From the NCBI RefSeq assembly GCF_006516955.1, contig NZ_VHLG01000016.1, positions 1 through 64,000 on the forward strand: a stretch of DNA of 64,000 bases, given 5' to 3'. The stretch comes from Martelella alba (lineage in GTDB: Bacteria; Pseudomonadota; Alphaproteobacteria; Rhizobiales; Rhizobiaceae). The position numbers were made by a program, and so were the translations under genes. Every line of letters starts with the position of its first letter. Position 1 is the stretch's first letter. Shown here piece after piece: positions 46,046 through 55,900 of the stretch. The notes below the pieces were generated by a model that ran no database searches, was not told where the DNA came from, and saw nothing but the letters and a program-made list of their open reading frames with translations.

Positions 46046-47230
46046 ATGAACAGGGTCGCAAACAGCTATTTCGCTCAGGAACAATCAACGCCGCTTTCAA
46101 CATCCTATCAGGATGCACTGGAACGCTGCATCGCCAGGCTTGCCGGGCAATTGCCGGTGATCGGCCTGCGCAATCCGAAAATCGGCATGGCGGGAAACCG
46201 CTGGATCTATTGCGATGGTCCAGACTGGGTCATGGGCTTTTTTTCAGGATCGCTCTGGCTGGCCTATCAGCTGACCGGCAGGCACGAATTCGCTGCCGCC
46301 GCGACCGCAAGGCGCCCCGGCTTCCGCAGGGTTCTCGAAGAGCGAAAGTATCGCGATCATGATCTGGGTTTTCAGTTTTCACTTTCTTCCGTCGCAGAAT
46401 GGCAGATGACAGGTGACCGGCAGGCGCGGCGCATGGGACTTGCCGCAGCCGACGCGCTTCTCGCACGGTTCCGCCCCGAAGGCGGCTATATCCAGGCCTG
46501 GACGCCCCGTGGGCCTGAAGATCGCGCCCAGGCTCGCTTTGCCAATGGCCGGATGATCGCCGACACGATGCAAAATCTTGCACTGCTCTACTGGGCCAAT
46601 CAGCAAACCGGCATCGCGGATTTTCGTGAAGTCGCTGATCTTCATGCTAAAACGGCAGAACGCCTGCTGGTCCGCGATGATGATACAAGCTTCCACACCT
46701 ATGTGTTCGACCCGGCGGATGGAACGCCGATCCGTGGCGAAACCCACCAGGGTTACGCCGATAATTCCTGCTGGGCGCGCGGCCAGGCCTGGCTCGTTCA
46801 CGGCTTTGCCCAATGTCACGCCTATACCGGTGATCCTGCTTTTCTGGATGTTGCGCGCCGGCTTGCCGCCAGGGCAGAAGTCCTGATCGGCTCGGCCGCC
46901 GTGCCCGTCTGGGATTTTTCCGAAGATCCGGAAAAGCCCGGCCATATCGATAGCTCTGCCGGTGCGGTCATGGCCGCAGGCCTCTATCTGCTGGCCGACC
47001 AGTGCACGGCGCCGGCCGATCGGCAGCATTGGCGCGCCTTTGCCGGTCGGCTGCTGGATGGCTTGCTGGAGACATGTGATCTGACCTCCACGGTTGGCGC
47101 TCAGGGCTTTCTCGCCCATGGCGCGGCCCATGTGCCCGCCGGGCGTTGCGACGCGATGCTGCCTTATGGCGACTATTACTTCATGGAAGCGCTGATGCGC
47201 GCCCTCGGCCATACGGCGTTTTTCTGGTAA
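46046..47230 (+). CDS. Glycoside hydrolase family 88 unsaturated uronyl hydrolase
   Basis: The 394-residue protein shows the GH88 alpha/alpha-barrel pattern. HDLGFQF with D106 and RMIADTMQNLALLYWA with D173 match the two acidic residues of unsaturated glucuronyl hydrolases. The enzyme hydrates the vinyl ether of unsaturated uronic acids at the non-reducing end of oligosaccharides produced by lyases, releasing the uronate. No signal peptide is visible, so it acts in the cytoplasm on imported products. GGGAGG lies 5 bases before the ATG. It diverges from the TRAP operon and precedes a LacI regulator. Confidence 0.88.
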   Translation: MNRVANSYFAQEQSTPLSTSYQDALERCIARLAGQLPVIGLRNPKIGMAGNRWIYCDGPDWVMGFFSGSLWLAYQLTGRHEFAAAATARRPGFRRVLEERKYRDHDLGFQFSLSSVAEWQMTGDRQARRMGLAAADALLARFRPEGGYIQAWTPRGPEDRAQARFANGRMIADTMQNLALLYWANQQTGIADFREVADLHAKTAERLLVRDDDTSFHTYVFDPADGTPIRGETHQGYADNSCWARGQAWLVHGFAQCHAYTGDPAFLDVARRLAARAEVLIGSAAVPVWDFSEDPEKPGHIDSSAGAVMAAGLYLLADQCTAPADRQHWRAFAGRLLDGLLETCDLTSTVGAQGFLAHGAAHVPAGRCDAMLPYGDYYFMEALMRALGHTAFFW

Positions 47231-47251
47231 GCCGAAAAAGCAGTAGGAAAG

Positions 47252-47266
47252 TTTCGCGAAATTTCG
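47252..47266. promoter_or_regulatory. Overlapping palindromes before LacI gene
   Basis: TTTCGCGAAA (47252-47261) overlaps CGAAATTTCG (47257-47266). The first has a central CG as in LacI operators. AATACGAAA, partly related, occurs twice (45964, 46001) in the promoter region shared by the TRAP and GH88 genes. The link between these sites is tentative. Confidence 0.35.
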
Positions 47267-47388
47267 TATAACGTGGGCCAGTCACCGCCGAACCAGTCAG
47301 ATCGGCGCATTTGTCATCTAGAGCGCCGCCTGCCTTGCCGGACTGAACAGGGGCCGCGGCGCTTCCAGTGTTTCGGGAAGGCGTGGAC

Positions 47389-48438
47389 ATGTCAGCCAGT
47401 CAGGAAGCGGAATCCACGCTGCCAGAACCCACGTTGAAAGACATTGCCGAAGCATCCGGGCTTTCGGTTGCCGCCGTTTCCAAGGTCCTGAACAATCGCG
47501 AGGGCGTGAGCAACGGCAAGCGTGAACTGGTGACCCGCATTGCCCGCGAACTGGGTTACAAGGGCCGCAGCGGCCGTCTTCCCGCCATTCGCCGGATCGA
47601 ATCGGCCGTTCTGGTGACGCTCGACAAATATGTCACCAAGGATGTTTTCTATGGCGAGATTCTCGACGGCCTCTTTGCCAGTGCCCGCGACGAAGGTATT
47701 GCCATCCGTCTGGCCATCGTCACCTCCAATGACCCGGCCAGCGCTGATTTTGACGCATTGAGAGAGATGGAAGGCGATGCGACCATTCTGGTCGGGCTGG
47801 ATGAGGAGCCGGTCATCGAAGCCATTCGCCAGGCCGGACGGCCGGCCGTGCTCGTCAACGGCATGGATCGCAAGATGCAGCTTTCCAGCGTCTCGCCGGA
47901 TTATAACTTCGGTGGCTGGGCGGCAACGCGGCATCTGCTTGACCTTGGCCATCGCGAAATTGTTCATGCCACCCACATCTACCGTGAATCGCTGAAGCGT
48001 CGTCTTCTCGGCTTCCGCGACGCACTGGAAGAGGCCGGAATTGCCTATTCGCCGGAACAGCATGTGCTTGATGTCGGCTCACCCGACATGTTGACGCTTT
48101 CCTGCAGCGACACCGTCGCCCGGTGGCTCAAGAGCCGCACACCACGCCCCACGGCGGTATTCTGCACCAATGATATGGTGGCGCTGGGCGTCCTCAAGGC
48201 GGCGGCCATGCTGGGGCTGGACGTGCCGAGAGACCTGTCGATCATCGGATTTGATGGCCTGTCGCTCGGCGCACATGCAAACCCGCCTCTGACCACGATG
48301 CAGATGGATCGTCGCGACATGGCACGTGTCGCGATCGAGCTTCTGGTTGGCCAGGCATCGGGCGGTTTTGCCTCGGCGCGGCGAATGACACTCGGTGTCG
48401 AGCTGATCGATCGCCATAGCACAGGGCCCGCGCCCTGA
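47389..48438 (+). CDS. LacI-family transcriptional regulator of the uronate cluster
   Basis: The 349-residue protein starts with TLKDIAEASGLSVAAVSKVL, a LacI helix-turn-helix with hinge, and has a binding-protein-like domain with VSPDYNFGGWAATRHLLDLG and IIGFDGLSLGAHANPPLTT. GGAAGG lies 8 bases before the ATG at 47389; a GTG at 47368 is in frame but less supported. It lies next to the GH88 and TRAP genes and probably controls them. Confidence 0.88.
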   Translation: MSASQEAESTLPEPTLKDIAEASGLSVAAVSKVLNNREGVSNGKRELVTRIARELGYKGRSGRLPAIRRIESAVLVTLDKYVTKDVFYGEILDGLFASARDEGIAIRLAIVTSNDPASADFDALREMEGDATILVGLDEEPVIEAIRQAGRPAVLVNGMDRKMQLSSVSPDYNFGGWAATRHLLDLGHREIVHATHIYRESLKRRLLGFRDALEEAGIAYSPEQHVLDVGSPDMLTLSCSDTVARWLKSRTPRPTAVFCTNDMVALGVLKAAAMLGLDVPRDLSIIGFDGLSLGAHANPPLTTMQMDRRDMARVAIELLVGQASGGFASARRMTLGVELIDRHSTGPAP

Positions 48439-48596
48439 TCGCAACGGACTTCCGGACTCAGGTGGCAGACTTGTCCGGACGGGGCTCGGCTCATAGCCCA
48501 GCAGCGCGTCCGTTGCATTATGTTCCAGTCCATCAATTCCGATGACGGAACCGGCCAGTCCGTCCGGATCACGCTTCTCAAAGGCGGACCTCAGGC

Positions 48597-48623
48597 CCCG
48601 GGCCAAGTGCTGGCCCGGGTTTT
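48597..48623 (+). terminator. Intrinsic terminator after the LacI gene
   Basis: CCCGGGCCA-agtgc-TGGCCCGGG is a perfect 9-bp stem followed by TTTT. It lies in the 339-bp gap between the LacI gene and the converging autotransporter gene. Nothing else in 48439-48777 is supported. Confidence 0.75.
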
Positions 48624-48777
48624 CGGCAGTCAGGCCCCGGGCGGGGCCGGTATGCTGCATGCGGACCGCAGGGCCGCGGCGGCGCTTGCGCTGAGCGGCA
48701 TTGGCGGGGCGCCGGTCTCTGTCGATAAACGCGTCCCGCCACAAGGCCTCCTTAACAAAAGGGCGGCCTCCCGCTGA

Positions 48778-51700
48778 TCACCAGCGCACCATAAGCCCGG
48801 CTTTGCCCGCGACGCTGTAATTGCCGCGCGTATCACTGAAGCCGGTGAGACCGGAAAGTTCACCATAGGCGGCATATTTGCCATCGGCCCAGGAATAGGT
48901 CCCCCCGAAACCAACCTCACCGTACCAGCCCTGCATGTCGCTGGTCAGTGTCAGGCCACTGACGTTGACACCGGTTCCATCAAGAAACTCACGATGGACA
49001 TTGGCGATGGCATAGACACCGGCCGAACGGGCCTGACCTGCTTCATCCTGCCATATCGTCTTGTTCTCGGTCGAAAGACCAAGGCGCAGGCGCAGGCTGT
49101 CATCATTGCCCATCGAAACCTTCTCGCCGTAATAACCGCTGAAGTCATCAAACGAGGCCAGGCTGTAACTCAGCTGCGCCTGGGGGGTGATCGAAATGCT
49201 GTCATCCACGGGAAAGCTTCGGCCAACTTCGATCGAGGTCGAAAAACCTGTGCCATTATTGCCGTCAACGAGCGTGCCGAGTGTCTTGCTGCTCAGGTCG
49301 CTGTCATACCACAGGAACTGGGCCTGACCGTCGGCATAAAACCCGTTCTCGTCATACCATGTCATGGTTGCCCCGACGCCGTAACCATCAATGCCGGTCT
49401 TGCCATCGCCATAGTTCGAGGTGGTTTCGCCGAAGCCGTTGGCATATTTGGCATAAACGCCGCCGATCAGCTGACCGTTGCCGCCATCGTAAAGCAGCCC
49501 GTCCACGCCTGTATTCACAGCCCAGTGGTTGAAGTCAGTGTTGTAGCCGGTTGCCGAAGTGTCTGGCCCGAAGTGATCATATGTACCGTCAATCCGGGTC
49601 CACAGGGCGTCAATTTGTGCCTGGCTGCCATCTTCGGAAGAACGTCCGGTCTTGTCATCATAGATTTCACGCCGACCAACACGCTGGCGCAAGGTCGGAA
49701 GGCGACCAAGAGCCATAAGCAGCTGCGAATAGGATTCATAGACGGGAACCGCCGGCTGGTAGGTGCCGTCTGTCGCCAGATAGAAGTCATCAGACTTGCG
49801 GAGGATGTCATAGAGATATGCACCGCTGCCGACAGGGCCATTGGCAAGCGCAAAATCACCGTCAGAACTGGTGCCGCCGACAGCAACGACCAGCACGTCG
49901 TTCCCGGTTGCAACCCCGGATGTGACGTTGTTCACCGCAATCAGCGTCGTGCCGCCGGTTATGTCGCCATTGACGGTCAGCACATCGGATGTGTCGCTGG
50001 CAAAGTTCGTATCGATGGCGATGGCACCGCCACCGCTGTAATTGCCCGTCACAACCACGCTATCGCCGACGCTTCCGTTCTGCATGGCGATCAGGCCATT
50101 ATTGGAGAGATTTCCGTTCACCATCAAAATGCCGCCGCCGGTCGCTGTGCCGGGCGACATGATGCCGCCGGACGAAATCATGCTTGTACCGACAGTACCG
50201 ATCCCGGTCAGCATGGCACCGTCCTGTACCGCCAGGCTGCCGCCGAGCGCGCCGTCGACCTCAAGCACGCCGTTCGCAACTGTCGTGGTTCCGGCAAATG
50301 CCGCGCTGTCACCGGTCAGGATGGTGCGGCCCGAGCCTTGCTGAACCAGCGCGCCGATCCCCGTGATGGCGTGGCCGAACGCCCATTCATCACTGCGGTT
50401 GATGGCAAGTATCGCACCGTCGCCAATGGCCGCATTGCCGGCAATCGCGCCGCTGGCGCCACCATTGCCAAGTTGCAGCGTGCCGGACAGAATTTTCGTG
50501 TCGCCGGTATAGCGATTGTCACCCAGAAGCGTGTAGGTGCCGCCCGACGCCACCGTCATGCCGCCCTCGCCGGAAATTACGCCGGAATAGGTGCCACTTG
50601 CAGCGGTTTGTGTCAGCGTCTGGCTGCCCAGAACCGTCTCGCCAGATCCGGTCAGGGTGGTGATTGAGGCACCGGCATCGGTGGCAGCGATGTCGAAAGC
50701 AGCATTGCTGCCAACATCGACGCCGCTCGATTTCTCTATGCTTCCCCCACCTGAAAGCGCCAGCGTGGCATGATCCGTGATCGTGGTTGCACCGGTGAAA
50801 ACGTTGTTTCCGGTCAGAACCGTCCGTCCTTCCCCTTCAACATTGACGCTGCCATTCGCGCCACCATCGGCAAGTGTGGCGTCAAGCGTGAACGTATCGG
50901 CGCTTGCAGGTGCCGAAAGATTTAACGTGCCGTTGAGCCGCACGGCGCCGAGCGCTGATGAAAGCGTCAGCGAAGTGGCGCCGCCGAGCGTTGTCAAAGG
51001 GGCCGCGCGGTTGGCATTTCCGTTCGCATCGGCCGCCGTTCCGCCGCGAATGGTCGCTCCATCGTTCAGCGTGATTGTCCCATCCGTGGTGATCATATTG
51101 TCACCGGCTGCGACCAGGGTTGCGGAACTGCCGAGCGTGAAGGTGGAGCCTGCTCCGTCCAGATTGAGCGATCCGGCTGCAACCGTTGCATCCGGGTCTG
51201 CCGCCGTTGCATTGGCAACCTCACCGTCACGGTACAGATAAAGTGTCCCCTCATTGAGATCGAATGTCGTCTTGCCATCGTCAATCCGGGTGAAATCATT
51301 TTCACCGCCCAGAGCCCAGACACCGTCTCCCCCCTTGGAGACGGCAATGGTTCCCGTATTGGAATAAACCGCGATCGGGTCTCGCATGTCGAGCAATCCG
51401 CCATCAAGTACATTGACGTTGAGCGTGCTTGTCAGATCCGCAGCTGATGTCGCAAATGCGATCGAATTGGCCTCTCCCGCTGCTGTATTACCCGAAAACA
51501 GAGAGAGCCCGCCGGATGATGTATTCAAGGTCAGCACCCCGGCAGGGGCCGCAATCGCACCGCCTGCGGTTCCGGCTGTGTTCTCAATGAAGCGGCTGTC
51601 AGTAATCGTCAAATCACTGTATTGGCTGCTATCTGTGATCAGATAGTCACTGTATCCATTTCGAATCGCACCGCCATACTGGCTGGCAGTGTTGCCGGTA

Positions 51701-52530
51701 AAGACACTGTCAACAATTGCGGCCGTGGCACCTGCATTATACACCGCACCAGCGCTATAGGTCGATGCGTTGCCGGTAAACTGGCTGTTCGTGATCGCCA
51801 GCGATGCGCCATCCGCTGAATGAATGGCCCCGCCCAGACTACCGCCGTTATTGTTGGTAAACATGCTGTCGGCGACCAGTACGGAGCCGCTGTAATTGTC
51901 GATAGCGGCGTAGCTGGATACCGATCCTCCGCTGTCGAAGCTGGCATCAATGACGGCTGCGGTGCCCCCGTCCACGCGAATGAACGATCCCATCGCTCCA
52001 GCTGTCGTGTTGTCGAAGACGACAGCGGATGTTGATCCTGCATCATCGAGACTTGCACCGGCGCTTCCGTAGTAAAGCGCATTTCCGGCCGTGACTTCCT
52101 GCATTGCCGTGGGGGTTGTGACCGAAGGTCCGGAAATTCCCAGTGACGCGCCGTCATCGACATAGCGGACATCTTCGCCCGAAATCGTCTCGGGGCTGGT
52201 AATTGACGTTGTGGGCGCGCTGTAGACGGTTGTTGCATCGGCGCCGACAGCAGCATTATAGGCTGCAAATGCCGCGTCCCGGGATGCCGCATTTGCAGCT
52301 GTGGGATCCATGGCGTAAGTGCTGATGGCTGAAGCAAGTGCTGCACCCGCATCAGAGACGTCAGAGGCCTGCGACAGTGACGTCTGCGCCGCAAGACCTA
52401 TAATAAGCGATGCGGCAGAAACCGTGAATTTATGCCTGTTTATTCTATCTTTTAGACGTCCACCGTTTTTTATCGCGTAATACCTCTTATCTATTCCATT
52501 ATTTGTTCTTTTATTCAAAATGACATCCAT
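48778..52530 (-). CDS. Autotransporter with Pmp-like beta-helix passenger
   Basis: The 1250-residue protein has a long, basic, extended signal region (KNGGRLKDRINRHKFTVSAA, then SLIIGLAAQTSLSQA). The passenger has repeated GGAI and F-T-x-N motifs (GGAIHSADG, FTGNAS, GGAIRNG, FIENTAGTAGGAI), the pattern of polymorphic outer-membrane proteins. It continues with several autotransporter-associated beta-strand repeats (GSGRTILTGDSAAFAGTTTV). The last ~270 residues form the beta-barrel, ending in VRW with the terminal aromatic residue. The start at 52530 follows GGAG with 8-base spacing. It would expose an adhesin-like beta-helix on the cell surface. It diverges from the TALE-like gene. Confidence 0.88.
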   Translation of the reverse strand: MDVILNKRTNNGIDKRYYAIKNGGRLKDRINRHKFTVSAASLIIGLAAQTSLSQASDVSDAGAALASAISTYAMDPTAANAASRDAAFAAYNAAVGADATTVYSAPTTSITSPETISGEDVRYVDDGASLGISGPSVTTPTAMQEVTAGNALYYGSAGASLDDAGSTSAVVFDNTTAGAMGSFIRVDGGTAAVIDASFDSGGSVSSYAAIDNYSGSVLVADSMFTNNNGGSLGGAIHSADGASLAITNSQFTGNASTYSAGAVYNAGATAAIVDSVFTGNTASQYGGAIRNGYSDYLITDSSQYSDLTITDSRFIENTAGTAGGAIAAPAGVLTLNTSSGGLSLFSGNTAAGEANSIAFATSAADLTSTLNVNVLDGGLLDMRDPIAVYSNTGTIAVSKGGDGVWALGGENDFTRIDDGKTTFDLNEGTLYLYRDGEVANATAADPDATVAAGSLNLDGAGSTFTLGSSATLVAAGDNMITTDGTITLNDGATIRGGTAADANGNANRAAPLTTLGGATSLTLSSALGAVRLNGTLNLSAPASADTFTLDATLADGGANGSVNVEGEGRTVLTGNNVFTGATTITDHATLALSGGGSIEKSSGVDVGSNAAFDIAATDAGASITTLTGSGETVLGSQTLTQTAASGTYSGVISGEGGMTVASGGTYTLLGDNRYTGDTKILSGTLQLGNGGASGAIAGNAAIGDGAILAINRSDEWAFGHAITGIGALVQQGSGRTILTGDSAAFAGTTTVANGVLEVDGALGGSLAVQDGAMLTGIGTVGTSMISSGGIMSPGTATGGGILMVNGNLSNNGLIAMQNGSVGDSVVVTGNYSGGGAIAIDTNFASDTSDVLTVNGDITGGTTLIAVNNVTSGVATGNDVLVVAVGGTSSDGDFALANGPVGSGAYLYDILRKSDDFYLATDGTYQPAVPVYESYSQLLMALGRLPTLRQRVGRREIYDDKTGRSSEDGSQAQIDALWTRIDGTYDHFGPDTSATGYNTDFNHWAVNTGVDGLLYDGGNGQLIGGVYAKYANGFGETTSNYGDGKTGIDGYGVGATMTWYDENGFYADGQAQFLWYDSDLSSKTLGTLVDGNNGTGFSTSIEVGRSFPVDDSISITPQAQLSYSLASFDDFSGYYGEKVSMGNDDSLRLRLGLSTENKTIWQDEAGQARSAGVYAIANVHREFLDGTGVNVSGLTLTSDMQGWYGEVGFGGTYSWADGKYAAYGELSGLTGFSDTRGNYSVAGKAGLMVRW

Positions 52531-52985
52531 ACATGCAACTCCATGATGCTTATGGTTGTAAAATATACTTATGATCTGTAAAAACATTTTTGATTATATA
52601 GCCATTATAATTGACAGCGTCAGAATGACGCATACGACTTTCATAAGCGTTTTCAATATTTTACTTTATGTAATGCTTACAATGATAAGTATTGATTACG
52701 AAATATATATTCTGAACCGCTTTTTCATCATGGGGGGCGGATTCTAATCCTGCATCGCGATGCGATGAGTGCCCGAAAGCATAAAGACCACGCTGAGAGA
52801 AGATCTTTCATGCTGCCGAAATGACGGCGTCGTCCGAAACGTCAGAGCCTGTCTGCAGCAAAGATCCGATAAGGTGGCGAGATCGCTCCACCGGCTGCCC
52901 CGGCCGGTATCTGTAAAAGTGATAAGCTTATAAGACATGTAAGTGAAACAAGTGGCTATCATTTCGTCCATTGGGGGATCCTGCC
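52531..52985. promoter_or_regulatory. A/T-rich divergent promoter region
   Basis: This gap is far richer in A and T at 52560-52720 than the neighbouring genes. GCGTCA-gaa-TGACGC at 52617-52631 is a perfect inverted repeat. The region must contain both promoters, for the autotransporter and the TALE-like gene, but no clear -35/-10 pair stands out. The base composition hints at foreign origin or silencing by nucleoid proteins. Confidence 0.5.
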
Positions 52986-55900
52986 ATGCCACGCCTGCCA
53001 CAGTCATCCGCGCCCCGTCACGCGGCCTCGCCAGCCTCTGATACGCTCAGCCGGGACGATGTTCCACGGCGGGTGACGCGGTCAGCGTCGCGGACAGCCT
53101 CTGTCGTGTCGAAAGCCGCTTCCGTCTCATCACTGTTTGCCGGACATGATGACGATGGCCGGGCAAGCATGGCCTCGCGGGCATCGTCGCGCTCGCTGAA
53201 TACCCCGGTTGTCACCCGCGAGACGGCCGCGATCATGCCGCCGCCCGCACTGATCTTTGCCCCCGGACCATCGGCTGCAGGGGCGCAAAAGCGCGCCCGG
53301 CCGCATGCGCTTGCCGCCCCGGCTCCCTCCCTTGCCGGACCGCGTCCCGCAGGCGGCTTTGATACCGGTTGGCAGCGCTTCGGCGGCGAAACCGGCGATG
53401 AGGCCATGGATGTTAAGATGGATGTTAAGCATGTGCTGACCCCGCCGGATCGCAGCGGTAATCTCGCCGAGGCGCTGGGCCGGGCCATCACCGGGCTTCC
53501 CGACGGGACAGAGAATGGCGACTGGCCGGCTGCGGGCGGATATGATGACGGGTTTGCCGCCGATCCAGACTGGGTGGCCGTTGAAGCGGGGCCGCCACGC
53601 GATGTGGATCATGATGCCGGCTTCAGCGCCATTGGCCTGACGCCGCTGCCGGACGCCCGCCTGCCCGAAAGCGACGGAGACGCGCGGGCGGCCAAGCGGG
53701 CACGGATGGCCTGGCAGATGGCAGATGATCCGGCGATGGCGATGAAGCGCCTTGCGGACCTGCCCTTTAGCGTGCCTGCCGATTTTTTTGACAGACAGAC
53801 AGCAAAAAGCAGGGATCTCATCCGCAATCAGCTCAAGAGACTTGCCGGGGCGCTGGAGCCCGGAGCTGGCGCGCCGCGTCTCGTCTCTCTCGGTCTGTTG
53901 CGGCCGCTGGAGGATGGCTCACTGGGCCTGACCATGGCCATGAGCGCCATCTGCAAAAAGTCAGGAGCCCGCCTGACGCTGCAGATGCTTGCAGGCCGGG
54001 GAATGGAAAAAAACGCAATCGCGGCGATGGATGCCCGGCTTGTCCGTCTGGGCCTCACCGGACAGGACGGCCATGCCACGCCGGATCTGATCCGCATCGC
54101 CTGCAACCATGGCGCCAGAAAGCTTCTGACGACGCTTCTGGACCCCAAGAACGATGCACGTCTCGCAGCACTTGGCCTGCTGGATGAAAAGGGCCGTGCC
54201 GCGCCGGCATTGGTCCGTCTCGCCAGCAGCGATGGTGCCAATCAGCTTCTGACCACACTCATCGACCCCAAGAACGATGCCCGCCTCACCACGCTTGGCC
54301 TGCTGGATGAAAAGGGCCGTGCCGCGCCGGCATTGGTCCGTCTCGCCAGCAATGAAGGCGCCAATCAGCTTTTGACCACGCTTTTGAACCCCAGGAACGA
54401 TCAGCGTCTCGCAGCACTTGGCCTGCTGGATCAGCACGGCAAGGCTGCGCCGGCGCTGATCCGCATTGCCAGCGCCAGTGGCGTCAATCAGCTTCTGACC
54501 ACACTTCTGGACCCGGAGAACGGGCAACGTCTCACGGATCTTGGCCTGCTGGATGAGGCGGGCCGCGCTGCGCCGGATCTGATCCGCATCGCCAGCAATA
54601 TGGGCGCTAACCAGCTTCTGACCACGCTTCTGGACCCGAAGAATGATCGGCGCCTCGCAGCGCTCGGCCTGCTCGATCAGCACGGCTGGACCGGGCCAGC
54701 GCTTATCCGTATCGCCAGCACCGATGGTGCCAATCAGGTTCTGAAGACACTTCTAGACCAGAAGAATGGGCCGCGCCTCAAAGCGCTTGGCCTGCTGGAT
54801 CAGCACGGCAGGGCCACGCCCGTGCTGATCGGTATTGCCAGCACCGGTGGTGCCAATCAGCTTCTGACCACGCTTCTGGACCCCAAGAACGATCATCGTC
54901 TCACCGCACTCGGCCTGCTGGATCAGCACGGCAGAACCGTGTCGGATCTGCTCAGTATTGCCAGCGGTGGCGCCAAGCAGGTTCTGGCCACGCTTCTGGA
55001 CCCGAAGAATGACCGGCGCCTCACCGATCTTGGCCTGCTGGATGAGGACGGTAAGGCCGCGCCGGCGTTGGTCCGCATTGCCAGCAGCCATGGCGCCAAC
55101 CAGCTTATGACCACACTGCTGGACCCAAAAAACGGACAGCCGCTTGCCACGCTGGGCCTGCTGGATGAAGGGGGCAAGGCTGTGCCGGAGCTGATCCGCA
55201 TCGCCAGCAATGACGGCGCCAATCAACTTCTGAGCACACTTCTGGACCCGGAAAACAGGCATCGTCTCGCAGCACTTGGCCTGCTGGATGAAAAGGGCAA
55301 GGCCGCGCCGGATCTGATCCGCATCGCCGGCAATATTGGCGCCAATCAGCTTCTGACCACGCTTTTGAACCCAAAGAATGATCAGCGTCTCACAGCGCTC
55401 GGTCTGCTGAATGAGCAAGGCCGCGCCGGGACGGACCTGATCCGCATTGCCGGCAACCGTGGCGCCAACCAGCTTATGACCACACTCCTGGACCCAAAGA
55501 ACGGACAGCCGCTTGCCGCGCTTGGCCTGCTCGATCAGCGCGGCCGCGCCGCGCCGGATCTGATCCGCATCGCCGACAACCATGGCGGCAATCAGCTTCT
55601 GACCACGCTTCTGGAGCCAAAGAACGGACGGCCTCTGATTGATCTTGGCTTGCTGGATGAAGGGGGCAAGGCTGTGCCAGACCTGATCCGCATCGCCAGC
55701 AATGATGGTGCCAATCAGGTTCTGATCACGTTTCTGGCCGCGGAGAATGGCCAGCGCCTCGCCGCACTCGGCCTGCTCGATCAGCGCGGCCGCGCCGCGC
55801 CTGATCTGATCCGCATCGCTGGCAACCATGGCGGCAATCAGCTTCTGACCACGCTTCTGGCTGAAAGGAATGATCAGCGTCTCACCGTACTCGGCCTGCT

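Noticed and set aside
48520-48777. An 85-codon open frame between the LacI gene and the autotransporter gene.
   Set aside because: It contains the intrinsic terminator hairpin and has no protein-like pattern or ribosome-binding site.
48994-50667. A 557-codon plus-strand open frame opposite the autotransporter gene.
   Set aside because: It is a shadow of the barrel and passenger coding sequence with no family match.
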